Counted from the first letter of the stretch, positions 47,282-55,699 are shown. The stretch: DNA of 64,000 bases from Paracoccus endophyticus (GCF_003286075.1 NZ_QLUV01000004.1:213308-277307); one strand, 5' to 3'. The notes: generated by a model not told the origin, from the sequence alone. Translations and numbers: made by a program.

Positions 47282-47844
47282 GCGGCGCGGGCCGCGATGT
47301 TCCTGTGGAAAGGCACGCGGCGGCGCTGCCAACCTTGCAGGGTCTCGTCGCATTTCGGCCGGCAAGTGCAGGGGGACACATTGGCGCAAAGAGCAGCCGT
47401 TGCGGAGGGCACAAGCTGGCCCGCATCGGAATAAGCCGTGCCCGTGTCGTCGAATTCATGGTCCGTAAAGAAGGCGGGCCCTTCTCTGTCGGCAAAGGTC
47501 AGCCTTTCGCGGATTGACAGCGGAGATCGCTTCCCCTATCGGCAACAGACCGATATTCGCTTGCCGAGCCTTGCTTGTCGCGCGATTGGCACCGCGCTTT
47601 GGACAGGCCTTCCTTTCAAGCTCGGCTACGACATGGACCGCGATGGCAAGTCGGGCAAGATGTCGGCCTGCAACCTCCGGGCGGCCTGAACGCGCGTCTG
47701 CCGTCCCTTGCCCGGGAATGGCTGAAGACCGCCCGGACGGCGCACGATCCGAACGAACGCGCCGGTGTGGCCGCCGCTCTTGTTCCGAAACGATTCACGA
47801 GTGCCTGACCCGCAGGCTCTCGATACTCCAGACAGGATACAGAT
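47282..47844. other. Gene-poor stretch, 563 bp
   Basis: No intact gene supported. Several short frames exist on both strands, all without recognisable domains, except a short cold-shock-like C-terminus at 47606-47689 listed separately. No hairpin terminator or promoter stood out. Confidence 0.5.
47606..47689 (+). pseudogene. Possible remnant of a cold-shock domain gene (C-terminus only)
   Basis: In one rightward frame the last 27 codons read FKLGYDMDRDGKSGKMSACN and LRAA before a TGA. This closely resembles the end of alphaproteobacterial cold-shock proteins (a KxxYDxxxDxxSGKxSAxNLRA pattern). The N-terminal beta strands with the RNA-binding KGFGFI motif are absent in all frames upstream. 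If this is right, only the end of the gene survives; chance similarity over so short a stretch cannot be excluded. Confidence 0.35.
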
Positions 47845-48240
47845 TTGAGAACCGTCAAACACAACGACCTTGCCGATCGCCGCAGTGCCGCCGCCGATGC
47901 GAAGGCTGCGCGTCTTCGCGCGTACCGTGCCACGATGGACGCCGCCGAACCCACCCGCCTTGCTCGTCAGGAAGCGCGCGTGGCGACTGCCGCGGCCCGG
48001 GACGAGCGGCGCGAAGAACGGGATCGCCTGAAGTCCGAGGCGCAGGCACGCCAGCAGGAGCAGGAGCGCGTCGAGGCAGAGGCTGCCGCCTGGCAGGACG
48101 CCGCCGCCGTTGCCGCCAGGGCCGAAACCGAGGCGCGGGAAAAGGCCGACAGCCTGATCGCCCGTGTCATCACGGATGAAACCGCCCGGAAGGCCGACCG
48201 CGACCAGCGCTATGCCAACCGCAAGGCAAGGCAGCAGTAG
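47845..48240 (+). CDS. DUF6481 family protein
   Basis: A 131-residue, highly charged, helical protein: KHNDLADRRSAAADAKAARL, then Arg/Glu/Ala-rich helix (ARVATAAARDERREERDRLK) and an end YANRKARQQ. It fits the DUF6481 family, short coiled-coil-like alphaproteobacterial proteins of unknown role. The start is a TTG at 47845 preceded by AGGA about 8 bases earlier; no ATG lies in a suitable place. It is intact although surrounded by gene remnants. Confidence 0.65.
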   Translation: MRTVKHNDLADRRSAAADAKAARLRAYRATMDAAEPTRLARQEARVATAAARDERREERDRLKSEAQARQQEQERVEAEAAAWQDAAAVAARAETEAREKADSLIARVITDETARKADRDQRYANRKARQQ

Positions 48241-48445
48241 CCGTCAGCTTGCGACTCGGCCCCCTGTGGCCAGTCATCAGCCCGTCGAACGCGCCAGGGC
48301 TGTCCCCACCACTCCCGCGATCGCCGCTTGCAGAAGGCGTGGGCTGCGCGGCGCAAATCGCATGAGGGATGCCTCTTGCGAACGTGGGGCGGTCGCCCGA
48401 TGTCATGAACAGACCCGCACCCCCCTGTCTGCAAGACCCGGACCT

Positions 48446-48662
48446 GTTGCCGCCCATCCGCAGGCGCCCGTAAGGTCCGGGGATGACCGCATCCTTCGAT
48501 ACGCCGGGTCGGCGCGAACGACGCGACGATCCCGCGCTCAAGGACCGGACCGATGGTCGAGCCGCTCACGCCGCCGAAGGGTGCAGTGCTGACGCCGGGC
48601 ACCGCGCCGCCGATGCTGCCGCCCATGGCGGCCCCGGCCGCGCCGAGGATGAGGGTTGCCAT
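48446..48662 (-). pseudogene. Frameshifted remnant of a gene-transfer-agent/phage tail protein N-terminus
   Basis: Leftward from the ATG at 48662, the protein begins MATLILGAAGAAMGGSIGG, with STIGPVLERG later, as at the N-terminus of the large GTA tail/host-specificity protein (gp15-like) of Rhodobacterales. The homology then breaks and resumes in a shifted frame as DAVIPGPYGRLRMGGN near 48446-48494, like the next conserved block of those proteins (an IPRxYGRxRxGG pattern). The remaining 1,200 or so residues are absent. This is family resemblance from memory, not an alignment. Confidence 0.6.
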
Positions 48663-48688
48663 GGGATCGCCATGATGAAGGATGGGGC

Positions 48689-48916
48689 ATGACACAGACA
48701 GCGAAAGGACAGGGCGTGATGAGGCCCACGCAAGGCGATCAGGTCCCCGCGAAGAGGGCGGTTCCACCCTTCCTGCCCATCGCCCCGCGCAAGGTTCGTT
48801 CGCCGGTGCCGGGGTTCCGCACCGATCGGGCGGCGCTCGACCGCGATGCGGCGTCCGGCACGATGGGCTGGCGCAGGGCCGCGGTGGCGCGCTTTGCGGC
48901 TGTGCTGGCCGCATGA
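48689..48916 (+). CDS. Small hypothetical protein upstream of DUF427
   Basis: A 75-residue frame, MTQTAKGQGVMRP at its start, with a Pro/Arg-rich middle (PFLPIAPRKVRSPVPGF) and an alanine-rich helical end. Its stop overlaps the ATG of the DUF427 gene (ATGA), which is the main support. A GATGG-type purine stretch precedes it. No family recognised; it could be non-coding leader. Confidence 0.4.
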   Translation: MTQTAKGQGVMRPTQGDQVPAKRAVPPFLPIAPRKVRSPVPGFRTDRAALDRDAASGTMGWRRAAVARFAAVLAA

Positions 48917-49386
48917 CCGACCTGCCGCGCGAGAACGTCCAGTCCTACCCCCGCCCGCCGGCGCTTGAGGCGGTGCCGCAGCGCATCACGATACGCCTGG
49001 GCGGCATCCTCGTGGCCGAGACGACGCGGGCCTTTCGGGTGCTGGAGACCCACCATGCGCCCACCTACTATCTGCCGCCTGCGGATATCAGCGCCACGCT
49101 GCAAGCCGCACCGGGCAGCAGCTTCTGCGAATGGAAGGGCACGGCCCGCTATCTCGACGTGAGTGCCGGAGCCATTTCCCGCCCGCGCGCCGCCTGGACC
49201 TATGACCGCCCCAGCGCGCGCTTTGCGCCGATCGCCGGCTACGTGGCGTTCTATGCCGGGCTGATGGACGAGGCCTGGGTCGGCGATCTGCGCGTGCTGC
49301 CGCAGCCGGGCGACTTCTACGGCGGCTGGATCACGCCCAATCTGGAGGGCCGGATCAAGGGCGCGCCCGGAACGCGGCACTGGTGA
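48913..49386 (+). CDS. DUF427 domain-containing protein
   Basis: A 157-residue protein with the DUF427 fold: RITIRLGGILVAETTRAFRV, THHAPTYYLPPADIS, CEWKGTARYLDV and AWTYDRPS, ending with YGGWITPNLEG. The domain is widespread in bacteria; no reaction is established. The ATG overlaps the preceding small frame. The next gene follows after 67 bp. Confidence 0.88.
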   Translation: MTDLPRENVQSYPRPPALEAVPQRITIRLGGILVAETTRAFRVLETHHAPTYYLPPADISATLQAAPGSSFCEWKGTARYLDVSAGAISRPRAAWTYDRPSARFAPIAGYVAFYAGLMDEAWVGDLRVLPQPGDFYGGWITPNLEGRIKGAPGTRHW

Positions 49387-49453
49387 GGCGGCCGGAGACG
49401 TGCTCCTCTGACATGGCCCGGACACGGACGGGCGCAGATCAAGGGAGGTGTCG

Positions 49454-50011
49454 ATGCGCGGTCTGGTCCTTCTCGCCCTGCTGGCCGCGCTGGTCCTTGC
49501 GGCGGCGCGGCCCGTGTCGGCCGACGAGGCGATGATCGAGGATTTCACCATGCAGCCCGAAACCCGGTGGCGGTTCTTCACGGATGCGGTGATGGGCGGC
49601 GTGTCGTCCGGACAGGTCGCCTTCGCGCAGGAGGACGGCCGGCCCCATGCGCGCATGACCGGCCGCGTCAGCACGGCCAACAGGGGCGGCTTCATCCAGA
49701 TGCGGCTGGATCTGGCAAGCCCGCCGCCAGAGGGCACGACCGGGGTGCGGCTTGTCGTGCGCGGCAACGACCAGCGCTATTTCGTGCATCTGCGCACCGC
49801 GGGCACTGTCCTGCCCTGGCAATACTATCAGGCGGGCTTCGACGTGACGCGGTCCTGGAGCGAGGTGCGCCTGCCGCTGAATGCCTTCGTCGCGTCGGGC
49901 GCCCTGCTGCGCACCGTGCCCCGCCCAGGCAGCCTGAGGTCGGTGGCCGTCGTCGCGTTTGGCCGGGACCATGACGCAGAGATCGAGGTGCGCGAGGTGG
50001 GGTTCTACTGA
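49454..50011 (+). CDS. CIA30 family protein with signal peptide
   Basis: A 185-residue protein with a cleavable N-terminal signal (LVLLALLAALVLAAARPVSA) and a CIA30-like galactose-binding fold (RWRFFTDAVMGGVSSGQV, GGFIQMRLDL, VVRGNDQRYFVHLRT, SEVRLPLNAF). CIA30/NDUFAF1 is a complex I assembly factor in mitochondria; bacterial relatives are mostly uncharacterised. AGGGAGG six bases ahead supports the ATG at 49454 over the GTG at 49448. It lies 6.3 kb after the last nuo gene, so a link to complex I is suggestive only. Export would place it on the periplasmic side. Confidence 0.8.
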   Translation: MRGLVLLALLAALVLAAARPVSADEAMIEDFTMQPETRWRFFTDAVMGGVSSGQVAFAQEDGRPHARMTGRVSTANRGGFIQMRLDLASPPPEGTTGVRLVVRGNDQRYFVHLRTAGTVLPWQYYQAGFDVTRSWSEVRLPLNAFVASGALLRTVPRPGSLRSVAVVAFGRDHDAEIEVREVGFY

Positions 50012-50189
50012 CCCGGCCGAGCCGCTGCGCCCGAAGGCGACCCATCGGAGGCCAGGCGTTGCCCGCGCCTGCGGTGCGAGCCCCGCTTGCCCCTTGTCGG
50101 CGGACACTGCGCGATACACTCGCCCGTTCCGTGATCCTTGTCGGGCAAGTATGGCTCTCCGCAGCAGCGGCCATCCCTCGAGTTGCGTT

Positions 50190-51620
50190 TCAAAGTATTC
50201 CCATCTGGGCCACGAGTGCCATTCCAACGGTCCACAGCACCAGGGACGACAGGCAGTACAGCCCGTTCCAGCCAAAGCCGACCACCATGGGCGGCTGTCG
50301 TACCAAGGCACCGGCATAAACCACGGTGGTCATCAGTGGCGTAAAGCCCATGACGCAACCCCAGGTCCCCGCAAGGCACAGGGCAGCCGCAGCGTCGGAC
50401 AATCCCGGCGCGTCGAGTTCTGCCACCAGGCCGCCGATCACCGCTGCGGTGATGATGGGGTTTACCCCGACGGTCGCAAGCGCGAACAGCGACAGGTTGA
50501 GCAGGACGACCATCTGCCAGGGGGCACCGACATATCCCGCAACCAGCGCCTGCACGCGCTCGATCGGGATGAGTTCAACCGCAAGAACCGACAGCAGCCC
50601 GGCGGACGCAAAGACGCCGATCTCGGCCGCGGCGGCGGGAAAACGCCGGACTGTTCCGGTGATCGCACGCCGGATGGCGGCAGCGGAGCCGCCTGCGGCC
50701 CGGCGGCCGATCAGCGCCGCCCAGATCAGGCTGTAAGCCGGCACCGCGATCAGAAGCGCCTGCTGGAACCCCAGTGCGGACAGGGCATGCAAGGCCAGAA
50801 CCAACCCGCCCAGCGATCCGACATGCACGATCAGCAGCGCAAGGCCCCCTCGGTCGGCCGGGTCGGGGACAGATCGCCTTCGGTGCGACGGGGGGATGCG
50901 CGGCGCACGGACCCAGTCCAGGAACCAGCCCCAGCACAGGAACATCCCGGCGGCCGCCAGTCCTGCTGGCGCGACATCGCCGTATGCAAGCCCCGGCATG
51001 GCCAGCAGCAGGGCATTGAGGCCAAGTCCAAGCGGGGACCACAGCGGAACCAGGGAAAACCCGCGCAGCACCGCGGTCGTCATCCGGCGCAGGCGCCATG
51101 TGCGCAGCGCGGGCGGCAGATGGCCGCTTGTCTCGTCCAGCGATCGGCGCGTCATGTCCAGAAGGATCGCCATCCCGCCCAGATTGATCAGCAGACCGAA
51201 GACATGGCCGCCCAGGCTCATCGCCAGATAGCGCCGGCTGGGGGGCTGGGCCGTCAGGTACCGGCCTGCCCGGACGACCTCGGGCGCCTCCGAGGCAACC
51301 ACGCGCAGCGCCCCCAGAAGCGCCAGCAGCGCCGCCAGGAATGCCATTCGCTCCAGGCCACGGGAAAGCGTCGGCATGTCGATGCCGCGCAGCAGGGCCA
51401 GCGACAGCAGCGCCACGCACAGGCCAACGGTGATCCATGTGGCAACGGTGAACTGCCGCCAGGCAAGCACAAGATAGACCGTCAGCGCCGCACCGGCCGT
51501 CAGTCCAAGCACGATGGACGGGACGAAGATGCCGACGAGCGACACGGCAATGACAAGGACGATGCAGATCTGCGCCAGCAGCGTCCGCACGGAACGGGCC
51601 TGTGTGACCGGACCCTGCAT
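50190..51620 (-). CDS. Multi-span membrane permease, unassigned
   Basis: A 476-residue protein with about 11-12 predicted membrane spans, from LLAQICIVLVIAVSLVGIF to LSSLVLWTVGMALVAQMG. A late block VGVNPIITAAVIGGLVAE and WGCVMGFTPLMTTVVYAGAL resembles ion-transporter superfamily (NhaD/ArsB/TRAP-large-type) repeats. I cannot name a family or substrate. The start is the ATG at 51620, preceded by GGGGAGG. It is divergent from the TRAP operon across 221 bp, so both may respond to the same operator region. Confidence 0.7.
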   Translation of the reverse strand: MQGPVTQARSVRTLLAQICIVLVIAVSLVGIFVPSIVLGLTAGAALTVYLVLAWRQFTVATWITVGLCVALLSLALLRGIDMPTLSRGLERMAFLAALLALLGALRVVASEAPEVVRAGRYLTAQPPSRRYLAMSLGGHVFGLLINLGGMAILLDMTRRSLDETSGHLPPALRTWRLRRMTTAVLRGFSLVPLWSPLGLGLNALLLAMPGLAYGDVAPAGLAAAGMFLCWGWFLDWVRAPRIPPSHRRRSVPDPADRGGLALLIVHVGSLGGLVLALHALSALGFQQALLIAVPAYSLIWAALIGRRAAGGSAAAIRRAITGTVRRFPAAAAEIGVFASAGLLSVLAVELIPIERVQALVAGYVGAPWQMVVLLNLSLFALATVGVNPIITAAVIGGLVAELDAPGLSDAAAALCLAGTWGCVMGFTPLMTTVVYAGALVRQPPMVVGFGWNGLYCLSSLVLWTVGMALVAQMGIL

Positions 51621-51787
51621 TCAGGCGCGCCTCCCCTGGCAGGGCAGGTCTTCCCGCGCGTGATGAGCGTCACGACCGGGGCCGAGCGCCGCTGTCCTGA
51701 AGGGCTCCAACCCGGTGAACACAACCGTTTTCCTCTTTCCGCACCGTTCAGACGACCTTGGCAGGGCCCTCGAACGGGCGCAAGGTT

Positions 51788-51804
51788 GTTTCATTTAATG
51801 GAAC
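51788..51804 (+). promoter_or_regulatory. IclR-type operator, copy 1
   Basis: GTTTCATTTAATGGAAC, an inverted repeat with 7 of 8 arm positions matching (GTTtCATT / AATGgAAC). This is the style of IclR-family sites. It lies 38 bp before dctP; the centre is 20 bp from the second copy, i.e. on the same DNA face. Confidence 0.5.
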
Positions 51805-51807
51805 TGT

Positions 51808-51824
51808 GTGCCATTATGCGGAAC
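51808..51824 (+). promoter_or_regulatory. IclR-type operator, copy 2 (degenerate)
   Basis: GTGCCATTATGCGGAAC, sharing the outer GTNCC / GGNAC arms with copy 1 and containing a CATTAT that could be a -10 hexamer. It ends 17 bp before the dctP ATG. Binding here would block transcription of the TRAP and catabolic genes. Confidence 0.4.
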
Positions 51825-51841
51825 AGGAGAGGAGAATCACC

Positions 51842-52897
51842 ATGCGTTTCTTGACTGCGAGCTGCGTGTCGCTGGGCATGTTCTGGATGGCCGCCGTTCC
51901 GGCTGCCGCCACGACGCTGATCTATGGCGAGGCTGGCCCCAACCGTGGCGTGCGCGCCGAAGCGACCCAGTGGTTCGTCGATCAGGTCGCCGCACAGACC
52001 AAGGGCGAGCTGGAGATCGACGTGAACTGGGGCGGGGCGCTGTTTTCCGAAAAGGCGGCAGTCGAGTCGATCCGCGACGGCGTGGCCGATATGGGCTCGG
52101 TCATCGGGGTCTATTTCCCGCAGGACATGATCGCCTATGGGCTGGCCGACCTGCCGATCCCGAACCCCGACCCTTGGGTGGGCATGAAGGCGACTGACAA
52201 GCTGATGCGCGAAAACGCGCAGATCAGGGAAAACCTCGCCAGCCAGAATCTGGTCTATATCGGCACCTACACCACCTCGGCCGTGCAGGTCGGATGCAAG
52301 GGCAAGACGATCAAGACCCTCGATGACGTCAAGGGGCTGAAGATCCGCGGCGTCGGTGCCTATGGCAAGGTGTTCCACGATCTGGGGGCAACGCCCGTCG
52401 ACATGTCCGTGTACGAAGCCTACCAGGGGCTCGAAACCGGGCTGATCGACTGCACGCAGACCTATCCTTATCTGGTCGAGGCGCTGAAGTTCGACGAGGT
52501 CTTCGACAGCTATACGGCGCTCGACTTCGGCCAGATCGGCGCCCTGGGCATCATGATGAACAAGGACAGCTTCGACGCCCTGCCGCCCGAGCAGCAGCAG
52601 GCGCTGATGACCGCGGGCGAGGGCCTGGCGGACGAGTTCGGGCGCATCCTGACCGATGCCAACGCGCGTTCGGTCAAGATCCTTGAGGACAAGGGCACGC
52701 CTGTCCTGACGATCTCTGACGAGGATCGCGCGCGGCTGGCCGAGGCCGGAAAGAAATACATCGACGAATGGATCCAGCGGGCCGATGCCGCAGGTCTGGA
52801 CGGCCAGGCTCTGGTTGACGAATACACCGCGCTGATCGCGCAATTCGCCAGGCAGCGCGACGAGCAGGGCTATCCCTGGGCGGCCAAGGCCAACTGA
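51842..52897 (+). CDS. dctP: TRAP transporter substrate-binding protein (DctP)
   Basis: Periplasmic binding protein of a tripartite ATP-independent transporter, bringing an organic acid to the DctQM permease. It has 351 residues with a signal peptide ending AAVPAAA. Typical DctP blocks are VNWGGALFSEKAAVESIRDG, KIRGVGAYGKVFHDLGATPV and YEAYQGLETGLIDC. A carboxylate-clamp arginine is probably in KIRG. An AGGAGAGGAG site precedes the ATG at 51842. The neighbouring dicarboxylate-type oxidation genes suggest a fatty or dicarboxylic acid ligand. Confidence 0.92.
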   Translation: MRFLTASCVSLGMFWMAAVPAAATTLIYGEAGPNRGVRAEATQWFVDQVAAQTKGELEIDVNWGGALFSEKAAVESIRDGVADMGSVIGVYFPQDMIAYGLADLPIPNPDPWVGMKATDKLMRENAQIRENLASQNLVYIGTYTTSAVQVGCKGKTIKTLDDVKGLKIRGVGAYGKVFHDLGATPVDMSVYEAYQGLETGLIDCTQTYPYLVEALKFDEVFDSYTALDFGQIGALGIMMNKDSFDALPPEQQQALMTAGEGLADEFGRILTDANARSVKILEDKGTPVLTISDEDRARLAEAGKKYIDEWIQRADAAGLDGQALVDEYTALIAQFARQRDEQGYPWAAKAN

Positions 52898-52932
52898 GGG
52901 CAGGTCCGATCCCCAGGACCTGACTCACGCGC

Positions 52933-52971
52933 GCCGGGCAGGCCGCATCCATTTGGACAGGCCTGCCCGGC
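52933..52971 (+). other. Strong hairpin in the dctP-dctQ gap
   Basis: Twelve perfectly paired bases, GCCGGGCAGGCC with GGCCTGCCCGGC, around a 15-base loop. It lies 35 bp after dctP and 68 bp before dctQ. There is no long T-run (ATATCCTTC follows). A stem of this kind could stabilise the 3' end of the dctP message or partly terminate transcription, keeping the binding protein more abundant than the membrane subunits. Confidence 0.7.
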
Positions 52972-53038
52972 ATATCCTTCCCCGGTTTGCGCCCCCATGG
53001 GTTCGGACCGCAGCGCGATCAAACCCGGAGGTGCGGCC

Positions 53039-53551
53039 ATGAAGGCCATCGAGCGCATCATGCTTGAGTTCGCTGTCGTCTCGACGCTGGCGCTGGCGCT
53101 GGCGATCACCGCCAACGTGGCCGGCCGCCAGCTTTTCGGCTGGAGCGTGCCCGACATCGTCATCATCGTTCGCGAACTGATGATCCCCACCATCCTCTTC
53201 CCGCTGGCGGCGGCGACGGCCAACCGCGCCCATATCGCCGTGACTTTCGTCACCGACCGCATGTCCCCGCGCGCACGCGGCCTGCTGATCATCATGGGCT
53301 GGTTCGTGGCGCTGCTGGCGATGATGCCGCTGATCTATGCCAGCTGGCGCAACCTGTCGGGCTCCTGGGCCTCGGGCGAGTTCTATGACGGGCTTCTGGG
53401 CATTCCGCGCTGGCCGATGAAGCTGGTGTTCCTGCTGGGCCTGATCACCATGGCCATCCGCCTGGTCCTGGTCGCGGCAGAGGACATCGCCGAACTGCGC
53501 CGGACCGGCACCGTCAGCGTCGCCAGCCACATCGAAGAGGAGTCTGTCTGA
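53039..53551 (+). CDS. dctQ: TRAP transporter small permease (DctQ)
   Basis: Membrane subunit of 170 residues with four predicted spans: ALALAITANVAGRQLFGWSV, LMIPTILFPLAAATANRAHI, LLIIMGWFVALLAMMPLIY, and KLVFLLGLITMAIRLVL. HI near AHIAVTFVTDRM is a family landmark. GGAGG precedes the ATG at 53039. It ends one base before dctM. Confidence 0.92.
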   Translation: MKAIERIMLEFAVVSTLALALAITANVAGRQLFGWSVPDIVIIVRELMIPTILFPLAAATANRAHIAVTFVTDRMSPRARGLLIIMGWFVALLAMMPLIYASWRNLSGSWASGEFYDGLLGIPRWPMKLVFLLGLITMAIRLVLVAAEDIAELRRTGTVSVASHIEEESV

Positions 53552-53552
53552 G

Positions 53553-54890
53553 ATGGACGCATCCACCATCGGGCTTGTGGCCTTCGGGCTGGTCATCCTT
53601 CTTCTGGCTTTGCGCGTGCCGATCGCCTTTGTTCTGGCCGGCGTGGCGACGGTCGGCACCTTCCTGATCTATGCCTTCCGCAGCGGCAGCTTCGTGCCCG
53701 AGCGCGCCATCAACCCGACCTCGTCGATGGTCGTGAACAGCTTCTTCGAGCTGATCCATTCCTATGACCTGTCGATGATCCCGCTGTTCGTGGCGCTGGG
53801 CAACATCGCCTATCACACCGGCATCACCACCCGCATCTATGACGCGGCCAACGTCTGGCTGCGGGGCGTGCCGGGCGGGGTCAGCGTGGCCTCGCTGATG
53901 GGCTGCGCCGGGTTCTCGGCGATCTCGGGGTCGTCCATCGCCTGCGCCTCGACCATGGGCCGCATCTGCGTGCCCGAGATGCTGCGGCTGGGCTACAACC
54001 CGCGGCTGGCAACGGCGTCGGTCGCAGCCGGTGGCACGCTGGGGTCGCTGATCCCGCCGTCGGTTCTGTTCATCCTGTATGGCATCTTCACCGAGACCTC
54101 GATCAGCAAGCTGTTCCTGGCCGGCATCCTGCCGGGACTGCTGACGCTTCTGGGCTATGTCATCGTCGTGCTGTGGTGGGTATCGCGCGATCCGTCCGCC
54201 GCGCCGGTGGACCCGACGCCGCTGGTGCCCGGCGCGCGGCGCAAGGCGGCCCTGTCGGCCTGGCCGGCGCTGGTCCTGTTCGCGGTGATCATCGGCGGCA
54301 TCTATGGCGGCATCTTTACCGCGACCGAGGCGGCGGCGGTCAGCGTCGTGCTGACCATCCTGATCGGCCTTGCCGAACGCTCGCTGACGCTGCGCTCGAT
54401 GTGGATCGCCATCCGCGAGAGCCTGATCCAGACCTCGGCCATCTTCCTGATCGCCGCCTGCGCCAAGATCTTCGTGTCCTTCGTCGCGCTGACGGGGGCG
54501 GCGGGGATGGTGTCGCAATGGGTGGCCGAGGCGGGGCTGTCGCCGCTGATGCTGATGGTCGCCATCTCGGCGCTTTATCTCTTCCTGGGCATGTTCCTCG
54601 ACCCGGTGGGCATCATCGTGCTGACGTTGCCCTTCGTGATCCCGATGGTGGACAGCATGGGCATGGACCTGATCTGGTTCGGCGTCATCGTGGTCAAGCT
54701 GCTGGAAATCGGGCTGATCACGCCGCCCGTGGGGCTGAACGTCTTCGTCATCGGCAACGTGACGGGACGCAACATCAGGGTGGACGACATCTTCGCCGGC
54801 GTGATGCGCTTTCTGGCCATGGACATCGTGGTGCTGGCGATCCTGATCCTGGTGCCGGCGATCTCGACCCTCATCCCGAACGGTTTGTGA
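53553..54890 (+). CDS. dctM: TRAP transporter large permease (DctM)
   Basis: Main sodium-coupled translocation subunit, 445 residues and about 12 spans. Family blocks: LRVPIAFVLAGVATVGTFL, SGSSIACASTMGRICVPEM, GGTLGSLIPPSVLFILYGI, FTATEAAAVSVV, and GLITPPVGLNVFVI. It starts one base after dctQ, and the IclR gene follows within 8 bp. Confidence 0.94.
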   Translation: MDASTIGLVAFGLVILLLALRVPIAFVLAGVATVGTFLIYAFRSGSFVPERAINPTSSMVVNSFFELIHSYDLSMIPLFVALGNIAYHTGITTRIYDAANVWLRGVPGGVSVASLMGCAGFSAISGSSIACASTMGRICVPEMLRLGYNPRLATASVAAGGTLGSLIPPSVLFILYGIFTETSISKLFLAGILPGLLTLLGYVIVVLWWVSRDPSAAPVDPTPLVPGARRKAALSAWPALVLFAVIIGGIYGGIFTATEAAAVSVVLTILIGLAERSLTLRSMWIAIRESLIQTSAIFLIAACAKIFVSFVALTGAAGMVSQWVAEAGLSPLMLMVAISALYLFLGMFLDPVGIIVLTLPFVIPMVDSMGMDLIWFGVIVVKLLEIGLITPPVGLNVFVIGNVTGRNIRVDDIFAGVMRFLAMDIVVLAILILVPAISTLIPNGL

Positions 54891-54898
54891 GGCGAGAG

Positions 54899-55699
54899 AT
54901 GAGCGACCTGAACGATCCCCGTTTCGCGACGACCCTGGCGCGGGGACTGTCGGTGCTGCGCGCCTTTCGCGTCACCGACGACGGCCTGAGCAATGCCGAG
55001 ATCGCGCAACGCACCGGCCTGCCGAAATCGACCGTGTCGCGGCTGACCTTCACCCTGGGGCAGCTGGGCTATCTGGTCCAGTCCCCCCGCGACGACCGCT
55101 TCCGACCGGGGCCGACGCTGGTGGCGGTGGGCCATGTGGCGGCGACCTCGCTGTCCTTCCTGGTGCCGGCGCATGACCTGATGCAGCGGCTGGCCGAGGA
55201 CACGGGGACGCTGGTGGTGCTGGCGGTGCGCGACGGGGACAAGATGGTCCTGATCCGCACCTGGCGGCCCACCCATGTGGCCTCGATCTGGCTCGAGGTC
55301 GGGCAGCGCATCTCGCTCCAGCCGTTCTCGTCCCCGCGCGCCTTCATCGCGGCCGCGACCGCCGACGAGATCGAACGGATCGTTGCCGAGCATTTGCCGG
55401 ATCGCGACGTGCTGAACGAGCTTCTGGCGGACCGGCCACAGGCCCGCGCGGACATGGCCCTGCGGGGGTTCGTGTCCACCCCGGCGGGCAACAGGACGCC
55501 GGCCGCCTATAATGCCGTCTCGGTGCCCTTCCGCAGCGGAAACCTGGTCGAGCCGGTCGTCTTCACCTGCGGCGCCTTGCCCTCGGAAGTGTCCGTCGAC
55601 CGCATGGAGACCGAGGTCGGACCCAAGCTGACCGCCGCGGTTCGCACCCTGGAACGATTGACCGGACAGGCCCCCGGCCTGATCCGCATGGAGGCATGA
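54899..55699 (+). CDS. IclR family transcriptional regulator
   Basis: A 266-residue regulator. The N-terminal winged helix-turn-helix (LSNAEIAQRTGLPKSTVSRL) is followed by the IclR effector domain (TLVVLAVRDGDKMVLIRTW, AFIAAATADEIERI, YNAVSVPFRSG). The frame is open further upstream inside dctM; the ATG at 54899 follows GGCGAGAG and is correct by domain start. It overlaps the FadB-like gene by ATGA. It probably responds to the imported acid or its CoA ester and acts at the inverted repeats before dctP. Confidence 0.9.
   Translation: MSDLNDPRFATTLARGLSVLRAFRVTDDGLSNAEIAQRTGLPKSTVSRLTFTLGQLGYLVQSPRDDRFRPGPTLVAVGHVAATSLSFLVPAHDLMQRLAEDTGTLVVLAVRDGDKMVLIRTWRPTHVASIWLEVGQRISLQPFSSPRAFIAAATADEIERIVAEHLPDRDVLNELLADRPQARADMALRGFVSTPAGNRTPAAYNAVSVPFRSGNLVEPVVFTCGALPSEVSVDRMETEVGPKLTAAVRTLERLTGQAPGLIRMEA

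Noticed and set aside
48170..48541. 123-codon minus-strand frame as an intact gene
   Set aside because: It only carries the frameshifted tail-protein block; the rest is without similarity and overlaps the DUF6481 gene end.
49959..51854. 631-codon plus-strand frame over the permease
   Set aside because: Gln/Arg/His-rich shadow; the minus strand shows a clear multi-span membrane protein.
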